Part shown: positions 37,401-48,634 of the stretch, piece after piece | How positions within the stretch are numbered: the stretch's first letter is position 1 | Layout of the letters: every line of letters begins with the position of its first letter | NCBI GenBank assembly: GCA_037179335.1 | Contig: JAKZHN010000055.1 | Coordinates: forward strand, 62,001-126,000 | Direction: 5' to 3' | Source of the DNA: Cyclaneusma minus | Lineage: Eukaryota; Ascomycota; Leotiomycetes; Marthamycetales; Marthamycetaceae | DNA length: 64,000 bases | Translations under genes and position numbers: made by a program | The notes under the pieces: model-generated | The model's input: the letters and a program-made list of their open reading frames with translations, nothing else | Database searches by the model: none | What the model was told of the DNA's origin: nothing

Positions 37401-37764
37401 CTTGCTCAAGTTTCTGGGAATGGGAGTACTTGAGACCATCTCAATGCAATCGCTTCGGGAAATCTTTGAAGTTGGAACACCGACTATCATAATGTTGGAC
37501 TCCCATAGCCAGCCAGGGCTTAACCCTAGCCTTGGCTCTAAGACTAGCGCTGTTGCAGACTTCCTTATGGAGCTGCAGCCACACACAATAGAACACTATC
37601 GCTCTCTATGTGTACCACACTGCGTGCTTGATACATAACATACGTATTCAAATGACTTCGATGAATACTCTGAGATGTCTCATATCTACCAGATACCCAA
37701 AATATCGTATTCAGAAGACCATTACATCATTTTTCCGAAATGCTGCTCCCCAAGCCCTCACTCC
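37401..37764. other. Downstream region of the amine oxidase gene
   Basis: 364 bases between the repeat array and the amine oxidase stop codon. They probably include the 3' UTR of that minus-strand gene. No separate gene is recognised. Confidence 0.5.
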
Positions 37765-39982
37765 TCACAACTTACTCCCATTACAACAAGTCTCCACCTT
37801 CTCCACCTCCCCATTCACCCCAACCGTCGCCGTCGCCTCCGGCTCCTTATTCACCAACACACTCTTATTACTCCTCTGCTCACTCGGCGGCACATCAATA
37901 GCCGGATTCCTCTCAAAGAAATTCACCGGCTTAAACCCCACCTTAATAACTTCGCAAGGCATGACTGGGAAATCTTCAATCCTCGGTAAGTGGTTGATAC
38001 CAAACTGTACCCAAACGACAATATCCTTATCCACCACATCATCTTCTCTGCTAGCAAAGGAACGCACACCAGTCCCGCCCCTCGACTGATTCGTATACTT
38101 GCCACCAGCATACAACTCACCGTCCTTGTAAGACGTAATGTAGATATTATGATCTGCGAATTCGGCGCGCTTGAAATGGTATGAGTCTTTGTCGGCAAGC
38201 ATTTTTTGGAATTGTGGTGCCATGATCTTGTATGCGACTGGTTTTCCGTTGATGGCGTTTAGGTGCGAGGCGTTTTGGATCTTGAAGAGGCGGTTGGTGT
38301 CGGTGTTCAAGTCCAGGCCGGAAGATTTCTCAACTAGCGTTTCGGAAACTGTGTAGCCGGTGCCGTGGGGATTGAAATCGGAGCGTGGCATGGCGAAGGC
38401 TTCGTCATAGACGAGGCGGTTGGAGTGCCCGTCGAGCATGGGGTCCACGCGGAGAGAGAAGATGTGTTGGTGGTGAGCGGCTAGGACGCCGGGGTGCACG
38501 ACAGTGCCCCAGGGGACGGAAAGGCCTTCGTCGATAGGCTGTGTGGAGAGGATTCCCGTAGCGCGAACTTCGTAGTGCATTTCGCCGGCTTGGTTGAAGA
38601 TGAATGCCATGATGTATTCGTAGTTTGAGACTGTGATGATAGACTGAATCACGAGTTCGCGATTGCGGGTTACGGCGGCGCGGCCGGTGCGGTAGTTGGT
38701 GTGCTTCCAGCCGATGCCGCCATCTTGTTCGTGGATGCAAATTACATTTTCCATGGAGAGGGGAGAGCCGGTGTCGGAGGAGAGGACGGCGCTGAGGTAG
38801 TGGATGGAGCCGAGGCAGTCGCAGCCGAGCTTGAGGTTGTTGGCCATGATACCGGCGCCGGCGTCGCCGAGGTCAAAAGCGGCTTTTTTGTGGAAGGGGT
38901 GGCGGGGGTCGGCGTAGGGGATGTTCATGTCGGAGAGGGAGAGGCGGTAGAATAGGGGGCGGTTGTCGTAGTGGACGTCGTACAGGACCATGCCTTCGCG
39001 CTGGTTGAATCCGATCTTGAAGTACCACTTTTGCCACTCGATGTTGTGACCAAGCTCACTGAAGTTGGAGACTCTGAAGGATGCACCCTCGGGTTGGATG
39101 ACGTTCAGAGGCTTCAGGTCTGTTCGGAGGGTGTGTGCTTCCGGGACATACTCGTTGGCTGGTTGAACCTTGTATGCGGAGGGCTCTTTGATGGTGTTGT
39201 CGGCTCCTGTTGGCAGAATATCTATTCTGATGACCTTCATGCTGGCTGCGTCGACAACAGGGGAAATGTTGAGAGGCATGGCATAGTGGTTGCTATCAAG
39301 TTGGGAGGAGTTGTTGGGGTCTCTGATGTAGAGGAAACATTGAAATATCCGCTTCTCGTCTGAGTAGATTCCATCATTGACACCGTCGGAGCCTGGGCAG
39401 TTATTAGTACAAGTCGAGATAGTTTAGAAAGTTACTAACCGTAGATCCAAGGATCACTGATTACAACAGTTCCCTCAGGTAGCTGAAGTTTCGCGATCTC
39501 TGCCTTGACTCTTTCATCTTCCAGAGCCACCTTCTCGCATAGTAAGATCTCCTCTCCATCTGCGTTGCTGTGGACATAGGGTCCCAGGCGAACATTGCTC
39601 TCAACAGTTCTCTTGGAGAGATTGACTATGGCCTCATGCAGCTTGTCCTACGTCCAGGTTAGCATACATACGTCCACAAACTTCGCAAGGAACTCACGGT
39701 ATTTCTGATATAGTATACCACGAAAGCCCTTCGGTCAATGGGGGATGTTGGTATTCCGGCATGCTCGGCGATCAAGAAAGGAGCCAGTTCTGACTTATCC
39801 GGCTCTTGAAGCGTGATGGTCTTGAATTGGCAGTTGGTGTTTTCTGGCCACACGGACTTGATCAACCTGGCGGTTTCAGTGATCTCGGATTCTGTCAAGG
39901 GACCCAAAGGATGCTCCGGATAGGACTTGGTGGTCTTGCCTCCCACGAATGGGAGCGAAACAGGAAGCTGTTCCATCGACAT
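37765..39982 (-). CDS. Peroxisomal copper amine oxidase
   Basis: Oxidises primary amines to aldehydes, releasing ammonia and hydrogen peroxide, with Cu(II) and a topaquinone cofactor made from an active-site tyrosine. Three exons: 39982-39698, 39647-39440 and 39392-37765, with introns of 50 and 47 bases that have GT..AG ends; they give 706 residues, normal for the family. Visible key residues: catalytic-base Asp about 338 (AFDLGDAG), topaquinone Tyr about 422 in SNYEY, copper ligands His 472 and 474 (HQHIF) and His 632 (NHLPRIEDFPVMP). The C-terminus is SKL, a type 1 peroxisomal signal. I chose the start at 39982 because a TATA-like TTAAAAAG lies at 40127-40134, only 13 bases above the alternative ATG at 40114. 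Substrate preference cannot be told. Confidence 0.95.
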
Positions 39983-40126
39983 CTTCGCAGTTGATATGTA
40001 TTTCGAAATGAGGGGGTTGGTGATCTTGGAAGATCGGATGCAGAGACGGTCAAACGGACAAGGGGAAACTTCTAAGGAAGATGACAACCGAGAGGAAAGA
40101 TCCCAGAAGTTCAAAGGGCCTCCGCG

Positions 40127-40134
40127 CTTTTTAA
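40127..40134 (-). promoter_or_regulatory. TATA-like element of the amine oxidase gene
   Basis: CTTAAAAAGC on the minus strand, about 145 bases above the chosen start codon. A transcript starting some 30 bases below it would exclude the upstream ATG at 40114. Confidence 0.4.
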
Positions 40135-40766
40135 GTCATCCGTCTTGTCGCCAGGCTGTCTATTACAAGCATTCTTTAGTGGCGGCTTAACTTTGATAAG
40201 AAAGTCGCCGTCGCCTTAGCCCGTTGCACCTTGAAGCATCTGCCCCACCTCTTCCCAAATACCGGCATACTCCTTGCCGCCCTTTCGCATCCGCCTGCCC
40301 AACACAGTGGAGCGAGCACGTGGGGAGGTCCTTATCGCCAGGGCGGCGACGGGGTCCGCGGGGTTGCTTTTCTTTATCCGCATGGACTTTCTCCATGCGG
40401 CGTAGTGGGGTGGGATGTTCGATATTTGTAATTGCAACAGATCACCACGTTCCAGATCAGCAGATGCTTGAGCTACTTTTTACAACATTCTTTCAGGCTG
40501 AGCTAGTCATAAGCTGAAGAGTACGGCGAAGTTCATAGGCGTCTCCATAGGACGCTACAAAATGCGTGAGACACTTCTGGACCGTCTGGGTCAGGGACAC
40601 CAAGGTGCGCGGTGATGGTGTTCAGCCTGCTCTGTTGCATGCATGGCGGCCAACACATTTTGCTGACTTTGAAGAAGCTTGCGGGCTGACAAAAAGAGCT
40701 GAAAGGTTCTAGAAAAAGTGCAAGAGATACTTGAGGTACCTAGCCAGCTAACACTCAACTCCACTG
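40135..40766. other. Intergenic region between amine oxidase and tautomerase genes
   Basis: About 630 bases of ordinary composition holding the amine oxidase promoter and the 3' end of the tautomerase gene. Short open frames here have no family features. I see no gene. Confidence 0.55.
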
Positions 40767-41552
40767 CTATTTGCCAATGCCAGCATTCTTTCCGATACTG
40801 GCGTAGATGCCCGCCAATCCTCCCTCTGCCCTTTTTCTTGCACGTTCCGCATCCCAATTAGCCTGGCTGAGTGCAGCAGCGGCAGCTTTCTTGATTTCAT
40901 TGTTGAAACCTCCGGCGGGCATGTGGAAGCCCTTCTCATGGCCACCAAGGAGCGTGCCTGCTACGAAGAGGCTGTTGAGCTTCTTCTTTTCATCACCTGC
41001 TGAATCCTTGATGCTAGCGGACCAGTCCAGTTCTACTGTAAAATAGTCGGTGGCTCTGTCATTTTTGTGCTGGAATGAGGACCTAACCAAGCGTTTCCAG
41101 AGGACGCTATAAATTCCGGGAGAATCATCTGGGCCATGTGTGTCATCGACCTTCGCCATGCTCGGAGGGCCGTAGGTCTTTTTGTGGAGTAACTCCGCCA
41201 AATCGTTGGCAGAGAGCTCGGGTTTCTCGGTGTTGGTGTTGCTGGAGGATTCGTGAGACAGATCTGGGCCATCTGGGTCAGAGGTGTCGAGGTAGGCGGT
41301 GATCATGTTCAAATTGGTCTATTAAAGGCGTCCGTCAACTAAGACACAAGTTCTGCAGCAATACCGAGTTATGAGAGGGCTTACCCTTTGTCCGCCCACA
41401 TATTGACGTTTGTCAAACAACCAGAATTGGACATTGACAAAATAGGAGGGTTTGTTGAAGACCTCGACGTGTGACTTCGTGATGGCTGCTGCCAGACTAT
41501 CGCATTGGTCGTCGCTGAGAGGAAACACGGTCTGGACTACATAGAGAGGCAT
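40767..41552 (-). CDS. Tautomerase_3 family protein (4-oxalocrotonate tautomerase-like)
   Basis: Begins MPLYVVQ and continues PLSDDQ---LAAAIT---VEVFNKPSYFVNVQF, the beta-alpha-beta start of fungal Tautomerase_3 proteins. The proline after the initiator Met would be the catalytic N-terminal base once Met is removed. Exon 1 is 41552-41385 (56 codons). A 66-base intron (GTAAGC..TAG, 41384-41319) follows. Exon 2 is 41318-40767, entering as TNLNMITAYLD. The product is 239 residues. The C-terminal half is charged and ends in an Ala/Lys-rich helix; it has no recognised domain. The substrate is unknown. It is transcribed in the same direction as the amine oxidase and divergently from the carbonic anhydrase. 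Confidence 0.8.
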
Positions 41553-43012
41553 GATAGGGTAGCTTAGGGCTGTCGTCGAAAGATTGGTTTCGATATTTGC
41601 TGTGTGTGGAATGAAGCTTGGGGATATGTGATCTTATAGCAACGGTGTCATTCATGAGTGTGCAATATTTCGTTGTGAATTGACGCTGTAGTGGTTACTA
41701 ATGACATGGCAACGCTACAGTGACAATGTCAGTGAGCACAACGCACGATCTAATCCGTAAAGCAGGGGGTACAACTTCAATGATCCTAGCCTCATTGGAT
41801 TCGTGTTAGGTGACCTCACGTAGCATGTTCAGCCAAACCAAGAGATCATTGAAACAGTGCCACCTCTTTGAAGACACACAAAAGATGCCTGGACAAAGTT
41901 CAAGTTGGGCAGAATTCCCTTGCGGGTCAATAGAAGCTTGACGGTGTGGGAATACAGCGAGTATATAAGGACACTGTGACACGATGAGAGCAGGAATAAT
42001 GAAATCGATGTGTCCCAAGTGTAAACAATGAGTCTTTACGGGGGGTGGAATAGTCGTGACAAACAGTGGAGGTAGCTTTGAGTAACGGGACTATTCTCAA
42101 TCGGAATGATGTTTAGGTCAACCCCATTAGTTCCATATCTTGGCAATAGAATATGGGTTCACTAATGCAACAAATCAAAGGAAGAACAGGCACCAAGAAT
42201 GTCTCATAGGCAACTTACGGATCATCCTCGGAGATCCATGTATCCATTATCCCCATGCTCATCAGATATCTCATCCTGGCTTTTCTCCAAACACCTCAAC
42301 GGAAAACCCTGTCATTTGTAAAATTCGTATTGGAAAACGTCTTCTATTTTGTCACCATCTTCGCTTACTGGCGTGTTATGAAGTGCAGAGCCTTGACCTT
42401 GCCAGCAAAAAAAGTGGAAATAAGCTCGGCTTCAACAAAAGACAAAAACTCAGATTTTGCCCAAACTCAAAGCCCTGGGGCTTTGGGCGCTTTTGAGAAG
42501 TAGGTTGGCATTCCTCGTGGCGTCAGGTTGTGAAGGCTGAGGGAAGAAAAAGGAACAAGTCGCATTCGTTGATATTGTCGAAACGAATTCCATTTCGCCT
42601 ATAATTCTTCTGAGTTCTGTCTACTCAACAAAGATTGGCGATGGTATAAGGCAAAAACTTGTAGCGTCACGTACTTGCAAGTTGCAGACTATGACGACAT
42701 GCAGTCATCTGTGACGGGATTTCCAGTTGGTTTCCCGACAAAACTAGCTCGTCCCAAAAGTTCTCTAGGTTAGTCTGTGCAACATTCAAAATCAAAAGGC
42801 GGGGGAATCGACTTAATTCGGGATGTCGCCATTTGACGGCGGCTATCGACAAATCACACTTCGAGATCGACATTGCCGCTCATGACGAAGGAACTCTGTC
42901 CATGACGAAATAACTTTTTGACTTTGATCGCAAATCCCACTGCCATTTATACATATGCCCAGTTCCATACTTGCTGGCAGTTTTGCAAACCTCGTCACTG
43001 CTCAGACAAAAC
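41553..43012. other. Divergent intergenic region between tautomerase and carbonic anhydrase genes
   Basis: About 1.46 kb holding both promoters. A TATA-like CTATAAG on the minus strand lies about 85 bases above the tautomerase ATG. A plus-strand TTTATACATAT at 42945-42955 lies about 60 bases above the carbonic anhydrase ATG. An AGTATATAAGG at about 41949-41959 is another TATA-like site without an evident gene. Open frames such as 42140-42496 show no family features. Confidence 0.5.
42945..42955 (+). promoter_or_regulatory. TATA-like element of the carbonic anhydrase gene
   Basis: TTTATACATAT about 60 bases before the start codon at 43013. It is called by sequence and position only. Confidence 0.4.
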
Positions 43013-43580
43013 ATGTCGCTCGTCCAGGATAACCTCAAGAAGTCGAACGAGGCCTATGCCTCCAAATTCACCCAAGGCTCTCTTCCTCTTCCTCCAGCAA
43101 AACACTATGCCGTCCGTATGTACTCGCACAACTTCCCATTTCTCCCATTGTCCTAACACTCACACAGTAACTTGCATGGACGCTCGCATCGACCCCATAG
43201 CAGCCTTCGGAATCAAACTCGGCGATGCACATGTGATCCGCAATGCTGGCGGCAATGCAGTCGATGCTCTTCGCTCCCTTGTCATCTCGCAGCAGCTGCT
43301 TGGCACCAACGAGATTCTTTTGATCAAGCACACGGACTGCGGAATGCTTACTTTCAAGAATGATGAGGCATTGGGGATTGTGAAGAAGAGTCTGGGGAAA
43401 GAGGGAGTTGAGGAGACGAAGAAGGCCTTTCAGGGCGATTTTCAAGCTTTTGCGGAGTTGGAGCAGGCGGTTAGGGATGATGTGAAGTTGTTGAAGAGTA
43501 GTGCGCTGATTCCGAAAGGGGTTACTGTTAGTGGATGGGTTTATGATGTGAAGACTGGGAAGGTTGCACCTGTAGTTTGA
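43013..43580 (+). CDS. Small beta-type carbonic anhydrase
   Basis: Catalyses reversible hydration of CO2 to bicarbonate with a zinc ion. Exon 1 is 43013-43115. A 52-base intron (GTATGT..ACACAG, 43116-43167) contains a CTAAC branch site. Exon 2 is 43168-43580. The product is 171 residues. The joined frame gives AVLTCMDARIDP, with zinc ligand Cys 37 and the Asp 39-Arg 41 dyad, IRNAGG, and HTDCGM with zinc ligands His 89 and Cys 92, so the active site looks complete. The length fits the compact beta class. I see no targeting signal, so it is probably cytosolic. An unspliced frame opening at 42918 was rejected because its N-terminal part reads the wrong frame of exon 1 and the intron. Confidence 0.92.
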
Positions 43581-44901
43581 GAGTGGAAAGGTACGTCTGT
43601 CTTCAAGTTAGTTGTTAGGGTGCCTGGCATTCTCCTCAAATTTTGAAATCGGGGCTTACTAAAGTGGAGTCAAATAGGCCTTCTCCGCTCAAATCTCAAT
43701 CTTTGCTTGTTCAACCTTGGAGTCTTCCATCGCCAATATCAGTGTTTTACCGTCAATATCATACCATGAGCGGCTCTTTGTCTCCACAGTTCCATATCCG
43801 ACCATTCGCTACATAAGTACTTGCGCTCTGATTTTTCTCAGACGGTCACACCCGTCTCCCCGAACTGTTCGGTCGGCGGTCCAGCGCCTTCTGAATGGTG
43901 ATACAAGCTAAGTTGTATGTAGTCTCCAAGTCCCGTGAAGGGATTGTCGGAACATGGAACATGAGAACGAGGATATATTCTTGTTCGAGCGGCGGGAACC
44001 AAATCTCTTTTTCGATTTACTGATAAATTGTCCAATTCACAGGGAGATGCTGGGGACACCTCACCTTTGTCATCGCTAGACTTGTGTATCGTCATCCCAA
44101 GAACCTGGCTCTTTAAGACGATGACTTCAGAATGAACAATGACATACCTCGTGTAGCTCGGTTAATCATACGGTACAAGACATCCAATACAAATTCCCGT
44201 GTCGTTGCTCGGATAACACCAAATCAGTATCATCAGCCTTCCAAACCACACGAAGTAGCACACGTCCCAGCAGCCACTCCCCTTCCCTCCCATATCCTGC
44301 CCAACCTCGGGCAAGTCGGCGTGTGCCACCAGCGCACCAAATCCATTCTCCTGCCACTCCCCCGTCCCGCCATCCAAATTTATTAGTGCCAATGACAGAT
44401 GTCCCAACCCCATGTCTCACCCTATCACCCTACCCCGTCTCTCCACCGCCGTTTGAGCCTCCCGTCCCACCCACCAATCGTAAACAGAAACGAATTCCCC
44501 CATTACCGGTCCGCAGAGCGGATAAGCTTTCCGCATCGCCGTTTCACAACAGCAGATAAAGGCTTTCAGCCTTATGAGAAACGTTTCGGAAGTCACTTTG
44601 ATACGTTACATTGTGGACTCTGGCGGTATTGGTAAATCGTGTGGTTGCAGCGATTGCGTGTGCTATGTATCGTAAGCGGAATTATTATCCGGATGACCTC
44701 TGCGTGAAGGACTGGGTTCTTCAGACGTTTCTGTAAACTACGGATTTGTGCTATGCTTACCGGATATCTCTGGTTCACTTGCGACTCTGCAGGGGCTGAG
44801 GCCGGTACAGAGTCTGCATCTCAGTCCGAGATTGACCTGCCCTCGCAATGACTTGCAGCCTGTCTCGGGTCTCCAAGCTAGGCGTCCTAGCATCGGCAGT
44901 T

Positions 44902-45486
44902 TCAAGGAGTTGAATAGCAGAGCAAGTATATATGTTTCAAGCGTGAGCCTCGACTTCGAGGCAGACCTGAGACAAGAATGGAGACCTCCATGGCCAAGAG
45001 ACTTGAACAATGGCCCGAGGAAATGCCGGTGTAATAACTCAATTCTTGAATTTCATATCCTTGGCCAAGTTTGAAGACTGCGGGCGCTCGGGATGTGGGA
45101 TGGACCGGATGGTGGAGTGGTGGTGCTGACGGATTGACGTGAGACGAGGACATGACCGCAATAGCCGTAATAGCCGTAATAGCCGCGGCGATTAGGGTAT
45201 GGTGAGCTTGTTTCAACTGCCGATTGTATGCGGCACGGTTTATGGTTCTTTGCTGGCGAGGGCTGTTCGCAGAGTCAAGAGACGTGGTGATTGAGATGAC
45301 TGACTGACGACCATTGACCGTGGTTCTGAGGATTGCATCTCCGCCCGCAACTTGTTGGCTGAGATGCGGCGCAGTTCGAAAGCAGTAACCTTGCAAAAAG
45401 CATCTCGTACATTGCCCAGGCTCTGAAAAGCTGCCTACTGCATCGCAGGCTTGAACGTGGCAGTCCTCGAAAGGACCAGCCAGCAT
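44902..45486 (-). CDS. Unrecognised open frame, doubtful
   Basis: 194 codons from an ATG. The first 35 residues hold several cysteines (C-VQ-C, C--C), the middle a hydrophobic Ala/Ile stretch (AAAITAITAIAVM) that could be one membrane segment. There is no recognised family. Composition alone does not separate it from noncoding DNA here. Confidence 0.15.
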   Translation of the reverse strand: MLAGPFEDCHVQACDAVGSFSEPGQCTRCFLQGYCFRTAPHLSQQVAGGDAILRTTVNGRQSVISITTSLDSANSPRQQRTINRAAYNRQLKQAHHTLIAAAITAITAIAVMSSSHVNPSAPPLHHPVHPTSRAPAVFKLGQGYEIQELSYYTGISSGHCSSLLAMEVSILVSGLPRSRGSRLKHIYLLCYSTP

Positions 45487-46020
45487 CTCTGCTCGTCAAG
45501 TCCCATTCTCTCGACGTCTTGGCAGCGTCTCGTGACGATGTCGTCTATCTATGCTTATTGGATAGTGCCGGGGGGCTTCTCGCTACCGTTCCCGCGGAAC
45601 ACGCTCCTCTCGCCCATTGGCCATCCTGCCGATCAGATCTGTCCCGGGATATTCCTCTCGCGCCAGCCCAGCTTCCAAAACTCTAATTGCCCCCGGTGGC
45701 AACTCCAGCCGGCAACACCGTGCATTTCCCATCGCCGATCAGATTGAACCACACAGATGTGAAGAGAGTCTCTTAAAACAGCCGGGTCCCGAAGGACAGA
45801 ATTGATTCTCACTATCTGATACATATGCACTCCCCTTCTGCCTTGCACCGTCAGTGCACCCTCAAGATGATCAGGCCATTATTGTTCCAAAAAATCACAC
45901 ATGTATAGAGGGGTTTTTTTGCCGCAATCCTGACACAAACAGGGAGTTTAACAGACAGTAAGGAGTTGAAGTATTTAAGGATTCTCCACCTCGGATAATA
46001 ACGCAAAATTCTGTGCATAT

Positions 46021-46437
46021 ATGTGGGATTCGTTAAGGTTAACCGCAAAGCAGGAAATAAGCTTACACATGGCAGCTGCTAGAACAGGCAGGTCTCCCCA
46101 TATTGCTCTCCATCTTTCCCAGCGTGTCGCCCACGAGGCCGCGCGGCTCGGACTTGTTAATCAAAAAGAGGAACTTGGAGGTCCAAACAACGTTAACGTT
46201 ACAGACGGCTCTCTCCGAATCTCCACAGGCCCCACGCTCCAGTCTGCTCTTCTCCACATCGGCTATTGCCAAGCTTCTACCCAAGACTGTCCCAAGATGC
46301 TTGATTTTCTTGGTAGAATGTCGGCTGTTCGGAGTGCTTTTTACGAATATCTGACTGAGCAGCTAGCAGATTGCAGAAGTGAGAAAATGCCATTCTCCCG
46401 GATTCTCAATTTCATTATCTCGCCATTTGCGAATTAG
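46021..46437 (+). CDS. Unrecognised open frame, doubtful
   Basis: 138 codons from an ATG, with no known domain, signal peptide or membrane segment. The middle part contains an SQRVAHEAARLGLVNQ stretch that could form a helix. There is no support beyond being open, and other frames here are open at comparable lengths. It may not be a gene. Confidence 0.15.
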   Translation: MWDSLRLTAKQEISLHMAAARTGRSPHIALHLSQRVAHEAARLGLVNQKEELGGPNNVNVTDGSLRISTGPTLQSALLHIGYCQASTQDCPKMLDFLGRMSAVRSAFYEYLTEQLADCRSEKMPFSRILNFIISPFAN

Positions 46438-47116
46438 CATTCGGACAAAAAGAAATGGCCCTTCGAACGCGCCAAGTCCCAAGGATTGCGATAAATCAGT
46501 GTTGTGACAAGACCCTGCAAATGGCGCACTGATTGCCAATACATAGGGCTTCTGAATTATTTCGTGGCGTGCCGAAAGTCCGGATTGTGGCGTCAGTCGG
46601 AAATAACAGAGACGTGGCACCCTAACACGATACACTCGCCAAAAGATGAAGCGTTTGGGGGCCGAGGGTTCGAGAGGAACTTGAAAATCGAGAAGTCGAG
46701 GCTAGAGAATTAGCTCACAGTGTACCAGGAGGAATGAAGATGCCTCTGGAAAATGCTTTTGAAAAATCGTTGCTATTGATAATCCCTTGGCTCTTGAGAG
46801 CAACACATCCATCCTCTTCTCTTGCAAGCTAGCTCGCCGTTTCGTCAAGCTCTAAAGATCTGAGCTACGTACCACCTATGTAAGAATACCAGCGCCTTGC
46901 CATGCCCAAATAGCCAGCCTCAATCCGCCGATTCCCAACTCCCGTGCAGTCTGAATAATAGATGCCGACATGTTCAGTAGAAGCCACCGTGTAAACGCCA
47001 AAGCTATGCGTCCGTTTGCCGAGAAATCAGGATGAAAGATAATATCAAAGCGAAGGGTGCTCTTCCATCAATCTCCCGTAATCGTCAATCTGTGGCATGT
47101 GGTCGAATGCTCCCAT

Positions 47117-48634
47117 TCACAGACAGAACTTCCGATCCAGCACATTCAAAGCCCTTCTGTCTTCGCCAAAATGCAACTTGTCATGCGGGATATCTTTAGG
47201 TCCTTCACCCTGGCTTCCCTTGGGACTGTTGCTGCCAGCTCTGCTGCCGGCTTGGCTACTGTTACTCTTCTCCTCGGCGTCGTTGTTGTTGGAATGAACC
47301 AGGCTGCTGATCGATGGAATGTTGGTGCTTTGGCTTCGGCCTTTCTGCGCAGCTTCTTCGTTCCTCGTCGTTGACGTCGAAGATGGAGAGGTATTTACCA
47401 CACTGTGCGATCGTGAATAGGATTGTGGTGGTGTGGAGGTGGGGTTTAGGTGGTTGTTAGTGTTGCCATTGACGCCGTTTGACGGCTGCTGAGATGGCTG
47501 CTGAGTTTGCGCCTGAGAGGCAGTCTCTTGCAATTGACCCATTCTTGAGGTCAGCTGCTGGTGCTGCTGTTGGATCTGCGCCATTTGTTGAGCTTCAAGC
47601 GCCATTCGAGCGGCCTGTTGTGCTTGTTGCAGCTCTGCCGACATAACTCTTCCTTGTCCGAACGGGTTGGATGGGTAACCAGATGCCGGTGGAGGGCCAG
47701 ACATGCTGCGATTTTGACCAGGAGGTGGCGGCGGAAGAGATGTATCTTGAAGAGCCGACGGAGGTCTGTCGAAAGCAGATGTCTGCTGTGACATTCCGTT
47801 GTGCTGGGGAGGTGGATACTGCATCGTGCCGTATTGCTGAGGGCTTCCATGAGCCGAACCTGGCTGTGGAGGGGTAACGGCCACGCCCTGGTGCATTTGA
47901 CCACCGGCGGGATAATATGGAGGAGTAGTCATGGGAGAAGGTGGCCAGTTGCTGTAGCCTCCTGGTGCGAGTGGATAACCCCATGGAGAACGACCAGGTT
48001 GAGGGTGCATCTGCGGCGGTGGGATATAGGCATTCGCGCCTTGCATTGGTGCCCGTGTTACCGCTGGGCCTTGAGGTTGCTCGTGAACGGTGGATTCGGG
48101 GTACATGCCCTTGGCCGGCACAATATGGCGCAACGCTGGATCGGAGGTTGGGTGTAGTAGGTCTTGGGAGTTAGGTCGTGTGAAATAGCTGATGAGATGG
48201 AGATGCTGGCCGGTCGAAGTGGTTATACTGAAAGACTGCTTCTGGAGACCATCTGGCTTATACCGGTAGCCATCAGGACCCTCACCGTCCACCATTTCGG
48301 CATCTTCGTCGCTGCCGCGCCCGCTGTCCGGTGTCTTGCCCGCAGCTCTTCTCGGTGCTGGTGGCACGAAACTTCCTCCTCCTCTCTTGCCCTCCATCTC
48401 ACGATAGGTCAGAAAGCTGCCGGATACTCGACTGGCGCTCCATGACTTTCCATCCGTCCATCTTCGCATTCCCGCTTCCTTCTCATCCCACACAAACACC
48501 GAGCCAGACTTGATAGACTGCCTCTCTTTCTCCGACAATCTTCGCTGAACTCGAGGCAATAGACCCAGTCGACAGGCCTCAAACAATTTGATCGCATCGG
48601 CAGGGGTGCGCACTTGGCCGTGGTAGGTCTCCAT
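47117..48634 (-). CDS. WOPR-domain transcription regulator, Gti1/Pac2 family
   Basis: A fungus-specific DNA-binding regulator; family members control morphological switching, conidiation, sexual development or virulence. The 505-residue product opens METYHGQVRTPADA. The first WOPR half is about residues 1-85 (RRLSEKERQSI, then SGSVFVWDE, RRWTDGKSWSASRVSGSFLTYRE). The second half is about 121-155 (YKPDGLQKQSFSI, then GQHLHLISYF). The rest is low-complexity and rich in Pro, Gln, Ser and Asn, as usual. RRLSEKER, where the Wor1/Ryp1/Sge1 branch has RRPHDRER, points to the Pac2-like branch. A frame-compatible ATG nine codons upstream (48661) was not used because METYHG is the normal family start. 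No intron is needed. Confidence 0.93.
   Translation of the reverse strand: METYHGQVRTPADAIKLFEACRLGLLPRVQRRLSEKERQSIKSGSVFVWDEKEAGMRRWTDGKSWSASRVSGSFLTYREMEGKRGGGSFVPPAPRRAAGKTPDSGRGSDEDAEMVDGEGPDGYRYKPDGLQKQSFSITTSTGQHLHLISYFTRPNSQDLLHPTSDPALRHIVPAKGMYPESTVHEQPQGPAVTRAPMQGANAYIPPPQMHPQPGRSPWGYPLAPGGYSNWPPSPMTTPPYYPAGGQMHQGVAVTPPQPGSAHGSPQQYGTMQYPPPQHNGMSQQTSAFDRPPSALQDTSLPPPPPGQNRSMSGPPPASGYPSNPFGQGRVMSAELQQAQQAARMALEAQQMAQIQQQHQQLTSRMGQLQETASQAQTQQPSQQPSNGVNGNTNNHLNPTSTPPQSYSRSHSVVNTSPSSTSTTRNEEAAQKGRSQSTNIPSISSLVHSNNNDAEEKSNSSQAGSRAGSNSPKGSQGEGPKDIPHDKLHFGEDRRALNVLDRKFCL

Larger units (their letters stand above)
43581..47116. other. 3.5-kb region without a convincing gene
   Basis: Ordinary GC content, but no open frame shows a known family, a domain or clear intron-exon structure. 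The longest frames are at 44902-45486 (minus, 194 codons) and 46021-46437 (plus, 138 codons). GCCGTAATA direct repeats occur at about 45163-45183. It may hold long UTRs, noncoding transcripts or a fast-evolving gene that I cannot recognise. Confidence 0.45.

Noticed and set aside
35355..37638. The many open frames on both strands at 35-37.6 kb as individual genes
   Set aside because: They are short, overlap on both strands, and lie within the ~320-bp repeat units. None has a known domain.
39659..40114. ATG at 40114 as the amine oxidase start
   Set aside because: It adds 44 residues without family features and lies only 13 bases below a TATA-like element. The ATG at 39982 gives a normal-length protein.
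40767..41312. Second tautomerase exon as a separate gene starting at 41312
   Set aside because: The supposed start is a TTG, and a GT..AG intron of 66 bases joins the preceding frame cleanly at codon 56.
42918..43580. A single uninterrupted 220-codon carbonic anhydrase frame
   Set aside because: Its N-terminal part reads the wrong frame of exon 1 and the intron. Splicing 43116-43167 (GTATGT..ACACAG, with a branch site) joins ATG at 43013 to give the normal AVLTCMDAR block.
46640..46690. GGTTCGAGAGG as a tRNA B-box on the plus strand
   Set aside because: No A-box at the right distance and no cloverleaf in the preceding 70 bases.
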